Counted from the first letter of the stretch, positions 24,472-33,732 are shown. The stretch is 40,828 nt of DNA from Saprospiraceae bacterium (GCA_022841745.1 JALHQW010000066.1:1-40828); one strand, 5' to 3'. A program made the numbers and translations. The notes: generated by a model not told the origin, from the letters alone.

Positions 24472-27400
24472 TCACACCCACGCCTTCCCCCGCACCCCCT
24501 CCAACAACTTCCTCGCCCCTGCCAGCGTCCGCACTCCGTCCCTAGCCATGATGAGGCTCCGCACTGATTTTTTCAATGTAATCTGCATCTGTTCCCCATG
24601 CTGGGAAAGGTACTGGAACACCTGTTGGAACATCTTGCTATCATAAAACGGCGACTGCGGGTTCTCCACGAAATAGCAGCGCAGCTTGCTGTCTTTCAAG
24701 ATGACCCGCTCAAAGCCCAGTTCCCTCGCCATCCAGCGAAGGCGGAGGCCGTCGAAAAGCTCCTGCACGGGTTCTGGCACGGGGCCGAAGCGGTCACGCA
24801 GGTTCTCGCTGAAGGTCTCCAACTCGGCCTCTGACTGGATGTCGTCAATGGCCGTGTAGAGCAGCAGGCGCTCGCTGGTGCTGCTCACGTAGTCGGTCGG
24901 GATGTGCATTTCCACGTCTGTGTCCACGTTCACGTCCCGCACAAAGCCGCCTTTTTTCTCCAAATCTTCTTTGAAAACATCCTTGAAATCGGTCTCCTTC
25001 AGTTCCTGCACAGCCTCTTCGAGGATGCGCTGGAAGGTCTCGTAGCCAATGTCGGCGATGAAGCCGCTCTGCTCCGAGCCAAGCAGGTTGCCCGCCCCCC
25101 GGATGTCGAGGTCACGCATCGCAATCTCGAAGCCGGAGCCGAGGTCGTTGTGCTCCTCGATGGTCTTTAGGCGCTTGCGGGCATCGTGCGTGAGCACGGA
25201 CATGGGCGGCGCAAACAGGTAGCAGAACGCCTTCTTGTTCGAGCGCCCGATGCGGCCCCGCAACTGGTGTAGGTCGCTGAGGCCGAACTCGTTGGCGGCG
25301 TTGATAATCATCGTGTTGGCGTTGGGGATGTCGAGACCCGTTTCGATGATGTTCGTGCAGACGAGCACGTCGTATTTTTTATCAATAAAATCCAGCAGCG
25401 TGCTTTCTAAATGGTCGCTCTCCATCTGTCCGTGCGCCGTGGCCACGTCCACATCGGGGCAGAGGCGCTTGATGAGGGCGGCCATATCGGGCAACGTTTT
25501 CACCCGGTTATGCACGAAAAACACCTGCCCGCCCCGGTGGACTTCCTTGTAAATGGCGTCCTTGATGAGCGTCTCGTGCAACACCCTGATTTCCGTGTGG
25601 ATGGGTTGGCGGTTGGGCGGCGGCGTGCGGATGATGCTCAGGTCACGGGCAGCCATGAGCGAGAACTGGAGGGTGCGGGGAATTGGAGTCGCCGTCAGCG
25701 TCAGTGTGTCCACGTTCACCTTCAGGTTGCGCAGCTTTTCCTTGGCCGTCACGCCGAATTTTTGCTCCTCGTCAATGACCAACAGGCCGAGGTCTTTGAA
25801 CTTTAAATCGGCACTTAGGAGGGCATGTGTGCCAATGAGAATGTCCACCTTCCCCGCCTTGGTATTTTCAAAAATCTCCTTTTTCTCCTTCGCCGACTTG
25901 AAGCGGTTGACGTACTCGATTTTGAGCTTGAATTGCGCAAGCCTGTCATTGAATGTCTTATAGTGCTGCAAAGCGAGGATGGTCGTGGGCACGAGGATGG
26001 CCACCTGTTTGCCATCGGTCACCGCCTTGAACGCCGCCCGGATGGCCACTTCCGTTTTCCCGAAACCCACGTCCCCACAGATGAGGCGGTCCATTGGGTA
26101 GGGTTTTTCCATGTCCTCTTTTACGTCAATGGTTGCCTTTTCCTGGTCGGGCGTGTCCTCGTAGATGAACGATGCTTCGAGTTCGGCTTGCAGGTAATTA
26201 TCGGGCGGAAAGGCGTGGCCGGGCGAGGCTTTGCGCAGCGCATAGAGCTTGATAAGTTCCTTCGCAATGTCCTTGACCTTCTTCTTGGCATTGCGCTTCA
26301 TCGTCTGCCAGGTGTCCGAGCCGAGTTTGTTGAGCACGGGCGGGGTGCCGTCCTTGCCTGTGTATTTCGATATTTTGTGCAACGAGTTGATGCCCACGTA
26401 GAGCACATCGTTGTTTTTGTAAAAAATGCGCACCGACTCCTGCGTATGGCCGTTGACCGTGATTTTTTCGAGGCCGCTGTACTTGCCCACCCCGTGGTCA
26501 ATATGCACCACGAAGTCGCCGGGTTGCAGCTCCCGCAATAACTTGACGTTCAGCGCCTTATCTGCCGTGAAGCCCTGCCGCAGCTTGTAGTGGTGGTGCC
26601 GCTGGAAAACCTGGTGGTCGGTGTAGCAGGCGATTTTCAAATCCAAATCCACAAAGCCCTCGTGGATGGCCTTGATGACCGGCTCGAATTTCACCGAACC
26701 CACTGTCTCGGCCATGTCCTCGAAAATGGCATGGAACCGCTCTATCTGCTTGGGGTTGTCGGTGAAAATGAAGTTCTCGATACGCTCTTCGGTGTTGCTC
26801 CGCAAATTGTTGCCAAGCAGCTTAAAATCCTTGTTGAAGGAGGGTTGGGTCTTGGAATGGAAGGATTGAATGATTAGGTTCCCTTCGGGAATGACAATTA
26901 AGGATTGAAGGCTGGGGCCGAGGTTCACGAGTGGGAACTTGGCTACGTCTTCGACCACCTCGTGAGGGCGGATAAATGCCCTGTCTCGAAAGATTTCTCC
27001 CAGTTCGCTCTCGTCCATCAAAGGGAGGGTCTTCGCAAATTCCTCGGCTTTTTCAAAGCACAATTGCAGCTTTTCCTCCAGGGCATTCCAGTCTTTTATC
27101 CAAATGACCGTGTTGGGCGCCAGCACGTTGAGCAGCGAGACCTTCTGCGACTGGTTGAACTTAGTGTTGATGTTGGGTACGATGCTCACCCGCCCGATGT
27201 TCTGCACGGAAAGCTGCGTGAGCGGGTCGAAGGTGCGGATACTCTCCACGTCCTCGTCGAACAGTTCGATGCGGTAGGGGTAGTCGTTTCCGTAGCTGAA
27301 AATATCCACAATGGCGCCCCGGATACTGAACTGGCCGGGTTCATACACGAAATCCTCCCGTTTGAAGCCGTAGGTTACGAGCATTTCGATGGTGAAATCC

Positions 27401-27897
27401 ACGTCCAGTTTCTGCCCCGGCTGTATTTCGATGCGGGTCTTTTCGAGTTCGGCTGGCGCAACGACTTTTTCAAACAGCGCCTCTGGGTACGTGACCAAAA
27501 TCTCCGGGCTGCCCATCGGGGAGCTGATTTTATTGATGGCCTCGGTGCGTTCCAGCACGTTCGTGGTGTTCAGTTCTTCGAAATACATGGGCCGCTTGAA
27601 CGAGTCGGGGAAGAAGCGCACGGGCCTTTTTTCCAGCAAGCCGCTCAGGTCGTTTTGCAGGTAAGCGGCCTCCTCCTTGTCAATGGCGATGAACAACTGC
27701 GGCCTTGGGTCGGCGAGGTAGGCGCCAGCGAGGACAAAAGCTTCCTGAGCACCAGCCAAGCCGTTGAGTTGGACGGTGGCGGGTGTCACCCCCTTTAGGG
27801 CGCTGGGGGGCGTGGACGATTGGCGGAGAGTTTCTACGATTTTTTGCGTTCTCCGGTCGTCACGGTAAAGGGCAAGGATGCGGTCGAGATTGCTCAC
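24472..27897 (-). CDS. mfd: Transcription-repair coupling factor
   Basis: The 1141-residue ATPase removes RNA polymerase stalled at lesions and recruits UvrA. In order: UvrB-like N-terminal domains (1-430), the RNA-polymerase-interaction domain (about 450-530, GDFVVHIDHGVGKYSGLEKI), helicase motor with Walker A G-D-V-G-F-G-K-T (about 600-610), DEEQ box, and TATPIPRTLQFSL, then the TRG motif region (HQLRGRIGRSNKKAFCYLF) and the C-terminal UvrA-binding-control domain. Length is normal. Two stretches look inserted in frame: about residues 328-345 (LQSLIVIPEGNLIIQS), encoded by a repeat also found near pheS, and about residues 28-38 (PPSALKGVTP), encoded by a CCTTTAGG repeat. The start ATG lies almost on the promoter. 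Confidence 0.96.
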   Translation of the reverse strand: MSNLDRILALYRDDRRTQKIVETLRQSSTPPSALKGVTPATVQLNGLAGAQEAFVLAGAYLADPRPQLFIAIDKEEAAYLQNDLSGLLEKRPVRFFPDSFKRPMYFEELNTTNVLERTEAINKISSPMGSPEILVTYPEALFEKVVAPAELEKTRIEIQPGQKLDVDFTIEMLVTYGFKREDFVYEPGQFSIRGAIVDIFSYGNDYPYRIELFDEDVESIRTFDPLTQLSVQNIGRVSIVPNINTKFNQSQKVSLLNVLAPNTVIWIKDWNALEEKLQLCFEKAEEFAKTLPLMDESELGEIFRDRAFIRPHEVVEDVAKFPLVNLGPSLQSLIVIPEGNLIIQSFHSKTQPSFNKDFKLLGNNLRSNTEERIENFIFTDNPKQIERFHAIFEDMAETVGSVKFEPVIKAIHEGFVDLDLKIACYTDHQVFQRHHHYKLRQGFTADKALNVKLLRELQPGDFVVHIDHGVGKYSGLEKITVNGHTQESVRIFYKNNDVLYVGINSLHKISKYTGKDGTPPVLNKLGSDTWQTMKRNAKKKVKDIAKELIKLYALRKASPGHAFPPDNYLQAELEASFIYEDTPDQEKATIDVKEDMEKPYPMDRLICGDVGFGKTEVAIRAAFKAVTDGKQVAILVPTTILALQHYKTFNDRLAQFKLKIEYVNRFKSAKEKKEIFENTKAGKVDILIGTHALLSADLKFKDLGLLVIDEEQKFGVTAKEKLRNLKVNVDTLTLTATPIPRTLQFSLMAARDLSIIRTPPPNRQPIHTEIRVLHETLIKDAIYKEVHRGGQVFFVHNRVKTLPDMAALIKRLCPDVDVATAHGQMESDHLESTLLDFIDKKYDVLVCTNIIETGLDIPNANTMIINAANEFGLSDLHQLRGRIGRSNKKAFCYLFAPPMSVLTHDARKRLKTIEEHNDLGSGFEIAMRDLDIRGAGNLLGSEQSGFIADIGYETFQRILEEAVQELKETDFKDVFKEDLEKKGGFVRDVNVDTDVEMHIPTDYVSSTSERLLLYTAIDDIQSEAELETFSENLRDRFGPVPEPVQELFDGLRLRWMARELGFERVILKDSKLRCYFVENPQSPFYDSKMFQQVFQYLSQHGEQMQITLKKSVRSLIMARDGVRTLAGARKLLEGVRGKAWV
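26861..26911. repeat. Composite 51-base repeat in frame within mfd
   Basis: AAGGATTGAATG, then the AGGTTCCC-TTC-GGGAATGACA palindrome (26873-26897), then AAGGATTGAAGG. It has the same order as the intergenic copy at 5432-5501. Its length of 51 bases is a multiple of three, it contains no stop in the mfd frame, and it encodes a hydrophobic VIPEGNLI peptide in the N-terminal half of Mfd, where relatives have a short loop. Confidence 0.8.
27788..27810. repeat. CCCTTTAGGG repeat in frame within mfd
   Basis: The plus strand reads ACCCCCTTTAGGGCGCTGGGGGG, related to the gatB repeat at 22048-22071 but in the opposite orientation relative to its gene. It encodes PPSALKGVTP in the Mfd N-terminus, an apparent lengthening before the conserved LNGLAG-like turn. 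Confidence 0.45.
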
Positions 27898-27901
27898 GGG
27901 G

Positions 27902-27909
27902 CAAAGGTA
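27902..27909 (-). promoter_or_regulatory. mfd promoter -7 element (TACCTTTG)
   Basis: The minus strand reads TACCTTTG followed by CCCC, five bases before the mfd ATG at 27897. Transcription would start at or beside the start codon, as for the gene at 2594. mfd thus need not depend on the upstream dut transcript. Confidence 0.6.
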
Positions 27910-27960
27910 GGAAATGGGGTAAATGCAGCGGGAAGAAAAGGATGGTGAGTATAAACTGAC

Positions 27961-28392
27961 CTAACCCCCCGTACTTCCAAACCCCCCAGCCCCCCGTTCC
28001 GTCTCCGACAGCACGGCCACTTCCGCCCATTCGATTTGCTCGTATTTGGCAATGACCATCTGGGCGATGCGTTCGCCAGGCTCCACGGTCTGTGGCTGGT
28101 TGGAGAGGTTGACGAGGATGATTTTGATTTCGCCCCGGTAGTCGGAGTCAATGGTGCCGGGCGAGTTGACAAGGGTAAGCCCTTTTTTGATGGAAAGGCC
28201 GCTGCGGGGGCGCACCTGCGCCTCGTAGCCGTGCGGCAGCTCGATGAAAAGCCCAGTAGGCACAAGCGTGCGCTCCAAAGAGCTGAGGCTGATTGGCTCC
28301 GCAATATTCGCCCGAAGGTCGAGGCCAGCGCTGCCTGTGGTCTCGTATTGCGGCAGCGGGAAGGAGGATTGGTTGATGATTTTTACTTGCAT
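27961..28392 (-). CDS. dut: dUTP diphosphatase
   Basis: The 143-residue trimeric enzyme hydrolyses dUTP to dUMP. The five motifs are visible: AGLDLRAN (motif 1), [11 protein letters not shown] (2), [17 protein letters not shown] (3), [11 protein letters not shown] (4) and the C-terminal [11 protein letters not shown] (5). Normal length. The ATG at 28392 begins [20 protein letters not shown]. It lies 67 bases downstream of pyk on the same strand, the gap being filled by a hairpin repeat, and 63 bases upstream of mfd. Confidence 0.96.
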   Translation of the reverse strand: MQVKIINQSSFPLPQYETTGSAGLDLRANIAEPISLSSLERTLVPTGLFIELPHGYEAQVRPRSGLSIKKGLTLVNSPGTIDSDYRGEIKIILVNLSNQPQTVEPGERIAQMVIAKYEQIEWAEVAVLSETERGAGGFGSTGG

Positions 28393-28399
28393 GGAAGAA

Positions 28400-28460
28400 G
28401 TTTCGAGTTTTGAGTTACGAGTTTCGAGTAGCTGGCAGCTGGCAACTCGAAGCTCGAAAC
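28400..28460. repeat. TTCGAG word hairpin between pyk and dut
   Basis: A left arm 28400-28416 (GTTTCGAGTTTTGAGTT) pairs with 28444-28460 except at two C/T positions. Another TTACGAGTTTCGAG copy and a GCTGGCA doublet form the loop. The outer end of the right arm is the first base of the pyk stop codon. Confidence 0.8.
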
Positions 28461-29893
28461 TATTCCACCACCGTCACCCGCAGCATGTTCGTCCGCAGCC
28501 GTTTCACGAGCGGCATGGATCCGATGTTGACCACCACATCGCCCGCTTGCACTTCCCCAGCGCTTTTCAGGATGGCGAGTGTGTCCTCAATCGTTTCGTC
28601 GGTGGTCGTGAACTTGTCATAGTAGTAGCCCTTCACGCCCCAGACGAGGTTCAGGGTGGCGAGTATGTGGATTTGGCCGGAGAAGATGCAAATTTTGCGC
28701 TTGGGCCTGCGGCTGCTGACCTTGAAGGCCGTGTAGCCGGACACGGTGACGCCCGTAATGACCTTTGCGTTTATGCGCTCGGCCACGTCCACGGCACTGT
28801 AGCAGACCACATCGCTGTGGAAGGTGGACGAGTTGGGCGATGGCTCAGGGAACCGCAATTGATAAAGGTCGTTGGTTTCTACTTCACGTATGATTCGGCC
28901 CATGGTCTCGATGGTTTCTACGGGGAATTTTCCCATGGCCGTTTCGCCTGAACACATAATGGCATCGCAACCGTCGAGTACGGCGTTGGCCACGTCCGTC
29001 ACCTCTGGGCGGGTCGGGGTAGGGTTCTCCATCATAGACTCCATCATTTGCGTAGCAACGATGACGGGCCTGCTGCGCTTAATGCACTTGGCAATAATGT
29101 TTTTCTGGGTCATGGCCAGCCCTTCGATGGGTGTCTCGATGCCGAGGTCACCACGGGCTATCATGATGCCGTTGGAGTTTTTGATGATTTCATCAATATT
29201 CTCCAAGGCTTCTGGTTTTTCAATCTTTGAAATGACCTTGGCGGGGTGGCCCTTGGCGGAGATTCGCCGCCAAAGCTCGTCGAGGTCCTGTGCGCTGCGC
29301 ACGAAGGAGAGCGCAATCCAGTTGACAGGCTGCGTGAGGATGAAGTCGAGGTCACGGATGTCCTTCTCGGTGAGGGCGGGCAGCTTGACCTTGGTGTTGG
29401 GCAGGTTCACGCCCTTGTTGGAGCGGATGGGGCCGCCGTGGGTCACTTCGAGCTTTACGGTGTCCTTTCTATTGGTTTCGAGCACTTTGAGGCGGATTTT
29501 GCCGTCGTCCACGAGGATGGTCTCGCCGGGGTTTACGTCCTCGGCGAGGGCTTGGTAGCTCATGTAGATGGCCTCCTTGGTGCCTTCGCAGGGTGTGTTC
29601 ACAAAAGTAATGACGTCACCTTGCGCCAACATCAGTGGCTCATCCTTGATGGTGCCGACCCTCAGCTTGGGGCCTTGTAGGTCGGCGAGGATGCCGACAT
29701 GAGTGCCAAGTTCCTCGTTCACCCGTCTGATATAGTTGATGACTTCTTTGTGGGCCTCGTGCTTTCCATGGGAAAAGTTCAAGCGGAAAATGTCCACGCC
29801 TGCGATGGCCAGTTTCCGCAGCATTTCGTAGTTGCTGCTGGCCGGGCCAACGGTGGCCACTATTTTAGTGCTATTCTTGTCCTTGCTCATCAT
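28460..29893 (-). CDS. pyk: Pyruvate kinase
   Basis: The 477-residue enzyme converts phosphoenolpyruvate and ADP to pyruvate and ATP. Signatures: [20 protein letters not shown] with [42 protein letters not shown] (catalytic Lys), [12 protein letters not shown] and [19 protein letters not shown]. The C-terminal domain is complete. Two ATGs in tandem (29893 and 29890) are possible starts. Upstream, 400 bases separate it from the divergent acpP. It heads a leftward pyk-dut-mfd block. Confidence 0.97.
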   Translation of the reverse strand: MMSKDKNSTKIVATVGPASSNYEMLRKLAIAGVDIFRLNFSHGKHEAHKEVINYIRRVNEELGTHVGILADLQGPKLRVGTIKDEPLMLAQGDVITFVNTPCEGTKEAIYMSYQALAEDVNPGETILVDDGKIRLKVLETNRKDTVKLEVTHGGPIRSNKGVNLPNTKVKLPALTEKDIRDLDFILTQPVNWIALSFVRSAQDLDELWRRISAKGHPAKVISKIEKPEALENIDEIIKNSNGIMIARGDLGIETPIEGLAMTQKNIIAKCIKRSRPVIVATQMMESMMENPTPTRPEVTDVANAVLDGCDAIMCSGETAMGKFPVETIETMGRIIREVETNDLYQLRFPEPSPNSSTFHSDVVCYSAVDVAERINAKVITGVTVSGYTAFKVSSRRPKRKICIFSGQIHILATLNLVWGVKGYYYDKFTTTDETIEDTLAILKSAGEVQAGDVVVNIGSMPLVKRLRTNMLRVTVVE

Positions 29894-30302
29894 AGGTTAA
29901 TGTACTTAAGCATCCGCTTCCGACATTGCAAAAATGCTGATTAACTGCCTAATTCACTTGTTTTTTTATTACAAATGAACCGTCCTTGCTCCAAAGCGCA
30001 AACTTCGGATGGGGACTAAGTGTATTTTTGACAAATTACTTTGGCCGTCAAAAGTACATTGTGGTTTGAACTTGTCAAACCTTCGGGCGTTTTTTCCCGA
30101 TAAATCAAAACGCCAAGAATTTCTCACCTGCCAAAAATTATTTTTCCAAGTCGGCGGGTTTGCCTTTCTTTGCAGCGAATTTTTAAACCCTTTTTGGAGA
30201 TAAGGGCTAGGCTACACAGGTACGGGGCATGGTCTAATGCTCAATAAACCAAGCCCAGTGCCCTAACTTCAATTAGATTTTACAATTTAAACAGCGTTTG
30301 AT
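29894..30302. other. Intergenic region between pyk and acpP, with promoter-like and stem-loop sequences
   Basis: About 400 bases without a supported gene. It contains TATTTTTG at 30023-30030 (a TAnnTTTG match reading towards acpP), a GGTTTGA/TCAAACC stem (30063-30069 with 30075-30081) and a GGCGTTTT/AAAACGCC stem (30086-30093 with 30107-30114). If that promoter is used, acpP has a structured leader of about 265 bases. A weaker TTTCTTTG at 30165-30172 is an alternative. Confidence 0.45.
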
Positions 30303-30545
30303 ATGTCTGACATTGCAAGCCGTGTTAAAAAACTCATCGTAGAAAAATTGGGTGTTGAAGAAAATGAAGTAGTCCCTGAGGCTAGCTTCACCAATGACCT
30401 CGGTGCCGACTCGCTCGATACCGTTGAACTTATCATGGAATTAGAGAAGGAGTTCGATATCTCTATTCCAGATGATCAAGCCGAAAAGATTTCTACCGTA
30501 GGTGAGGCCATCGATTATATCGAGAAAAACCCGTCGAAGAATTAA
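30303..30545 (+). CDS. acpP: Acyl carrier protein
   Basis: The 80-residue acidic protein carries growing acyl chains on a phosphopantetheine arm. The attachment motif is G-A-D36-S37-L-D-T-V-E-L, with S37 the modified serine. The four-helix pattern and the [16 protein letters not shown] end are typical. ATG at 30303. fabF follows on the same strand, but after a terminator and 368 bases. Confidence 0.97.
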   Translation: MSDIASRVKKLIVEKLGVEENEVVPEASFTNDLGADSLDTVELIMELEKEFDISIPDDQAEKISTVGEAIDYIEKNPSKN

Positions 30546-30578
30546 GGCGGCCAATCCGAATCATTTTATTAGTTGAAG

Positions 30579-30612
30579 CCAAAAACGCTGATTATGGCGT
30601 TTTTGGTTTTTC
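30579..30612 (+). terminator. acpP terminator
   Basis: Perfect 10-base arms, 30579-30588 (CCAAAAACGC) and 30597-30606, with an 8-base loop, then a TTTTTC run. It lies 34 bases after the acpP stop. The remaining 300 bases before fabF show no gene and no clear promoter. Confidence 0.75.
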
Positions 30613-30913
30613 TTACCTTTATTCACCACCCACGCAGTAGGTTCGGCAGTCACTTTTTATTGCCTAGTTCACTCCTCTGCCGCCTGCCTCGGCGTTTTGA
30701 AACTAAACCAAGTTGTGGGTACATGCCATACGCAAGCTGCGTTGTGGGCATTAGCGTAAATCCGCAACTCGAATTAAAACTAACCACTTAGCAGGGGGTG
30801 TGGGGAAAATTGGAAAAATTCCCAAAGGACACCCAGAATTTGTGGGAGGAGAAAGGAATTTCATTTTTTTCTCACCTACCATCCCTCCTAAATGGCATCA
30901 TTAAAACTAAATT

Positions 30914-32158
30914 ATGAGAAGGGTAGTCATCACTGGTATCGGCGCACTGACCCCCATTGGCAACAATATCCAAGAATATCTTGAGGGCTTGAAAAATGGT
31001 GTCAGCGGTGCTGGCCCCATCACCCGCTTCGACACCACGCACTTCAAGACGCAGTTTGCCTGCGAGGTCAAAAACTTCAATCCTGAGGAGTTCTTGGACA
31101 AAAAAGAGGTTCGCAAACTCGACAATTTCACCATCTATGCCATGGTTGCCGCCGACGAGGCCATCGCCCATGCGGGCCTTGACCCCGAAAAGCTCGACTG
31201 CGACCGGGTGGGCGTTATTATCTCCTCAGGCATCGGCGGCATGGCCACACTGGAAAAAGAGGTGGAGGAATTCATCACCGGCAACGGCATTCCCCGCTAC
31301 AACCCCTTCCTCATCCCAAAGATGATCATTGACATTGCCTCTGGGCATGTCTCCATGAAATACGGCTTCCGTGGCATCAACTACTCCACCGTATCGGCTT
31401 GCGCTTCGTCTTCGCACGGCGTCATGGTGGCTTTCGACAGCATCCGCATTGGTCGGAACGATGTGATAATAGCAGGTGGTGCAGAGGCAACCATCATCAA
31501 AGTGGCCGTTGGCGGCTTCGGGGCCATGAAGGCACTCTCCACCCGCAACGACGACCCCGCCACGGCGTCCCGCCCGTTTGACCTCGACCGGGACGGCTTC
31601 GTGCTCGGCGAAGGTGCTGGCATGCTCGTGCTCGAAGAACTGGAGCACGCCAAACGCCGTGGTGCCAACATCATCTGCGAGTTGGTCGGTGCTGGCGCAA
31701 CAGCCGATGCACACCACATCACTGCCCCACACCCCGAGGGCCTTGGCGCCGCCAACGTGATGAAGGCCGCCCTTGCCGATGCCAACATGAACGCCGATGA
31801 GATTGACTACATCAACGTACACGGCACCTCCACCCCGCTCGGCGATGTGGCCGAGGTGAAGGCCATCCAGAAAGTGTTCGGTGACAATATTTTCAAGCTG
31901 AATGTCAGCTCCACCAAGTCCATGACGGGCCACCTGCTCGGTGCCGCCGGAGCCATAGAGGCCATTGCCGGGATTCTGGCCATCCAGCACCAGTTCATAC
32001 CGCCTACCATTAACCACTTCACCGACGACCCGGAACTCGACACCCGCATCAACCTGACCTTCAACGAGGCACAGGAGCGGGAAGTGAGGGCCATCCTCAG
32101 CAATACCTTTGGCTTCGGCGGGCACAATGGGTCGTTGATTTTTAGGAGGTTTGAGTGA
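30914..32158 (+). CDS. fabF: Beta-ketoacyl-ACP synthase II
   Basis: The 414-residue condensing enzyme elongates acyl-ACP with malonyl-ACP. The catalytic triad is visible as C163 in VSACASSSHG, His in NVHGTSTPLGD and His in STKSMTGHLLGAAG, with the FGFGGHNGSLIF end. Length and start (MRRVVITGIGALTPIGNN at 30914) are normal. The stop codon lies inside the left arm of a long hairpin shared with the convergent fucosidase gene. Confidence 0.97.
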   Translation: MRRVVITGIGALTPIGNNIQEYLEGLKNGVSGAGPITRFDTTHFKTQFACEVKNFNPEEFLDKKEVRKLDNFTIYAMVAADEAIAHAGLDPEKLDCDRVGVIISSGIGGMATLEKEVEEFITGNGIPRYNPFLIPKMIIDIASGHVSMKYGFRGINYSTVSACASSSHGVMVAFDSIRIGRNDVIIAGGAEATIIKVAVGGFGAMKALSTRNDDPATASRPFDLDRDGFVLGEGAGMLVLEELEHAKRRGANIICELVGAGATADAHHITAPHPEGLGAANVMKAALADANMNADEIDYINVHGTSTPLGDVAEVKAIQKVFGDNIFKLNVSSTKSMTGHLLGAAGAIEAIAGILAIQHQFIPPTINHFTDDPELDTRINLTFNEAQEREVRAILSNTFGFGGHNGSLIFRRFE

Positions 32159-32226
32159 TTGGTGATTCGTGACTGGTGAATGGAGATGCCCTACGAATCA
32201 CTAATCACCAGTCACGAATCACTAAT
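32154..32226. terminator. Long word-type hairpin spanning the stop codons of fabF and the fucosidase gene
   Basis: Left arm 32158-32181 and right arm 32203-32226 (24 bases each) pair at 22 positions; the loop is 21 bases. Each arm is made of repeated GATTCGTGACTGGT-type words. The fabF stop (32156-32158) and the fucosidase stop (32222-32224) lie in the two arms, so the hairpin is placed exactly between the two reading frames. A bidirectional terminator is likely. Confidence 0.8.
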
Positions 32227-33694
32227 ACACCCCCACCTCGCTGATACACAGCGGCGCCCTTCCTTCAAATTCGATTTTGATTTTCTCTGCCTCCATTTTT
32301 GTGAAGCGTAAAATGCGTTTGTAACCTATCGTGGAGCCTTCCCCATTGGGGCTAACCGCAATGGGCTTCCATTGTCCATTTTGCTGCGCAAAGACCTTGA
32401 AGGACGTGACCCGCTGGCCCAGCCGGATTTGCTCTTGCAAAACAAGGCGGCTGATGGACTTTTTCCCACCTAAATCAATTTCCAAACTGGCCGATTTCAT
32501 GCCGTCCTTTGTGGCCCAATAGGTGTCTGGGTTGCCGTCCACCGCATTTTTCGCCTCAAAGCCATTGCCCCGTTCATTGCTTGCACTGGCTTTGTTGGGT
32601 TCCCCTTTGGGGCCTTTGGCAAAATTGGTGGCAAAGTCTTTTTCCAGCACCTTTTTCAGTTCCATCAAACGGGCAGCATCGTTCTCGTGTACGAGGCCAC
32701 GAGTGTCCACGGGTAGGTTGAGCAGCAGCAGGCCATTGCGGCCCACGGAATTGTAATAGATATTGGTGAGTTTTTCGAGCGAATGGACTTTGTCGTCCTG
32801 TTCGGGGTGGTAGTACCAACCAGGCCGGATGCTCACGTCGCACTCGGCTGGAACCCAAGCGTAGCCGTCGGCATGACCGGTGGTGAGTTCCTTGTAGTTG
32901 GGAGAACCGGGGTAAAACTCTTTCAGGCGCAGGGTGCTCCAGTTCGTTTCATTCGCAAAGCCTTCCTCGTTGCCGACCCAGCGGCAGCCTGGCCCGGCGT
33001 CGCTGAAAATGATGGTGTTGGGCTGTAGTTCATAGACCAGCTTGTGCGTGGTTGGCCAGTCGTAGTAGTTTTGGCGGTCAACTTCCCTTTTTTCATTGGC
33101 ACCGCCATAGTAGCCATCGCCGCCGTTTGCCCCATCGAACCAGACCTCGAAGATGGGGCCGTAATTGGTCAGTAGTTCCCGCAACTGGTTTCTGAAATAA
33201 GTCAAGTATTCCGGCTTCCCGTAGGCCGGGTGGTTGCGGTCCCAAGGCGAGAGATAGACGCCGAACTTGAGGCCGTACTCCTTGCAGGCGTCGGAAAGCT
33301 CCCGCACCACGTCGCCCTTGCCGTTCTTCCAAGGCGAGTTTTTCACGGAGTGCTCCGTGTACTTGCTGGGCCAGAGGCAGAATCCGTCGTGGTGCTTGGC
33401 CGTGAGTATGATGCCCTTCATGCCCGCTTCCTTGCACACCCTTGCCCATTGGCGGCAGTCGAGCGCCGTGGGGTTGAAGGTGGTGGGCGACTCGCTGCCC
33501 ATGCCCCATTCGATGTTCGTGAAGGTGTTCATGTTGAAATGCACGAAGGCGGTGTACTCCAGCCGCTGCCAGTCGAGTTGGGCCTTGGTCGGCACGGGGC
33601 CGAAGGGGGCTGGTTCATTGGGCAAGGAAGTGACGGCGGGCTTTTTTGCGCAAGCGAAGAAAAGGAAGGGGAGCAGGGCAAGCAGGTATTTCAT
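32222..33694 (-). CDS. GH29 alpha-L-fucosidase lipoprotein with C-terminal carbohydrate-binding-like domain
   Basis: The 490-residue product has a lipoprotein signal (MKYLLALLPFLFFAC, Cys at 15), a GH29 catalytic barrel (about 35-350: FVHFNMNTFTNIEWG, TAKHHDGFCLWPSKYTEHSV, IFEVWFDGANG with nucleophile D187) and a C-terminal F5/8-type beta-sandwich (about 375-490, DGNPDTYWATKDGMKSASLE). It releases terminal alpha-fucose from glycans, here probably at the cell surface; the WFDGANG form resembles alpha-1,3/1,4-specific members. The start at 33694 places the lipobox correctly. No SusC/D genes are adjacent. Confidence 0.92.
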   Translation of the reverse strand: MKYLLALLPFLFFACAKKPAVTSLPNEPAPFGPVPTKAQLDWQRLEYTAFVHFNMNTFTNIEWGMGSESPTTFNPTALDCRQWARVCKEAGMKGIILTAKHHDGFCLWPSKYTEHSVKNSPWKNGKGDVVRELSDACKEYGLKFGVYLSPWDRNHPAYGKPEYLTYFRNQLRELLTNYGPIFEVWFDGANGGDGYYGGANEKREVDRQNYYDWPTTHKLVYELQPNTIIFSDAGPGCRWVGNEEGFANETNWSTLRLKEFYPGSPNYKELTTGHADGYAWVPAECDVSIRPGWYYHPEQDDKVHSLEKLTNIYYNSVGRNGLLLLNLPVDTRGLVHENDAARLMELKKVLEKDFATNFAKGPKGEPNKASASNERGNGFEAKNAVDGNPDTYWATKDGMKSASLEIDLGGKKSISRLVLQEQIRLGQRVTSFKVFAQQNGQWKPIAVSPNGEGSTIGYKRILRFTKMEAEKIKIEFEGRAPLCISEVGVY

Positions 33695-33724
33695 AAAGGT
33701 TTGTTTTGATGAAAGATAACCTGC

Positions 33725-33732
33725 CAAAGGTA
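33725..33732 (-). promoter_or_regulatory. Fucosidase gene promoter -7 element (TACCTTTG)
   Basis: The minus strand reads TACCTTTGGC, 31 bases upstream of the ATG at 33694. It excludes the longer in-frame start at 33727. Confidence 0.6.

Noticed and set aside
27961-28000. G-rich repeat insertion at the 3' end of dut
   Set aside because: The encoded [11 protein letters not shown] is the genuine motif 5 of dUTPase, so the G runs reflect glycine codons.
30607-30913. Small gene between acpP and fabF
   Set aside because: The 72-codon frame at 30573-30791 overlaps the terminator, has irregular composition and no recognisable start context.
30303-32158. acpP-fabF as one operon
   Set aside because: A clear stem-loop terminator and about 370 bases lie between them, so co-transcription would need read-through.
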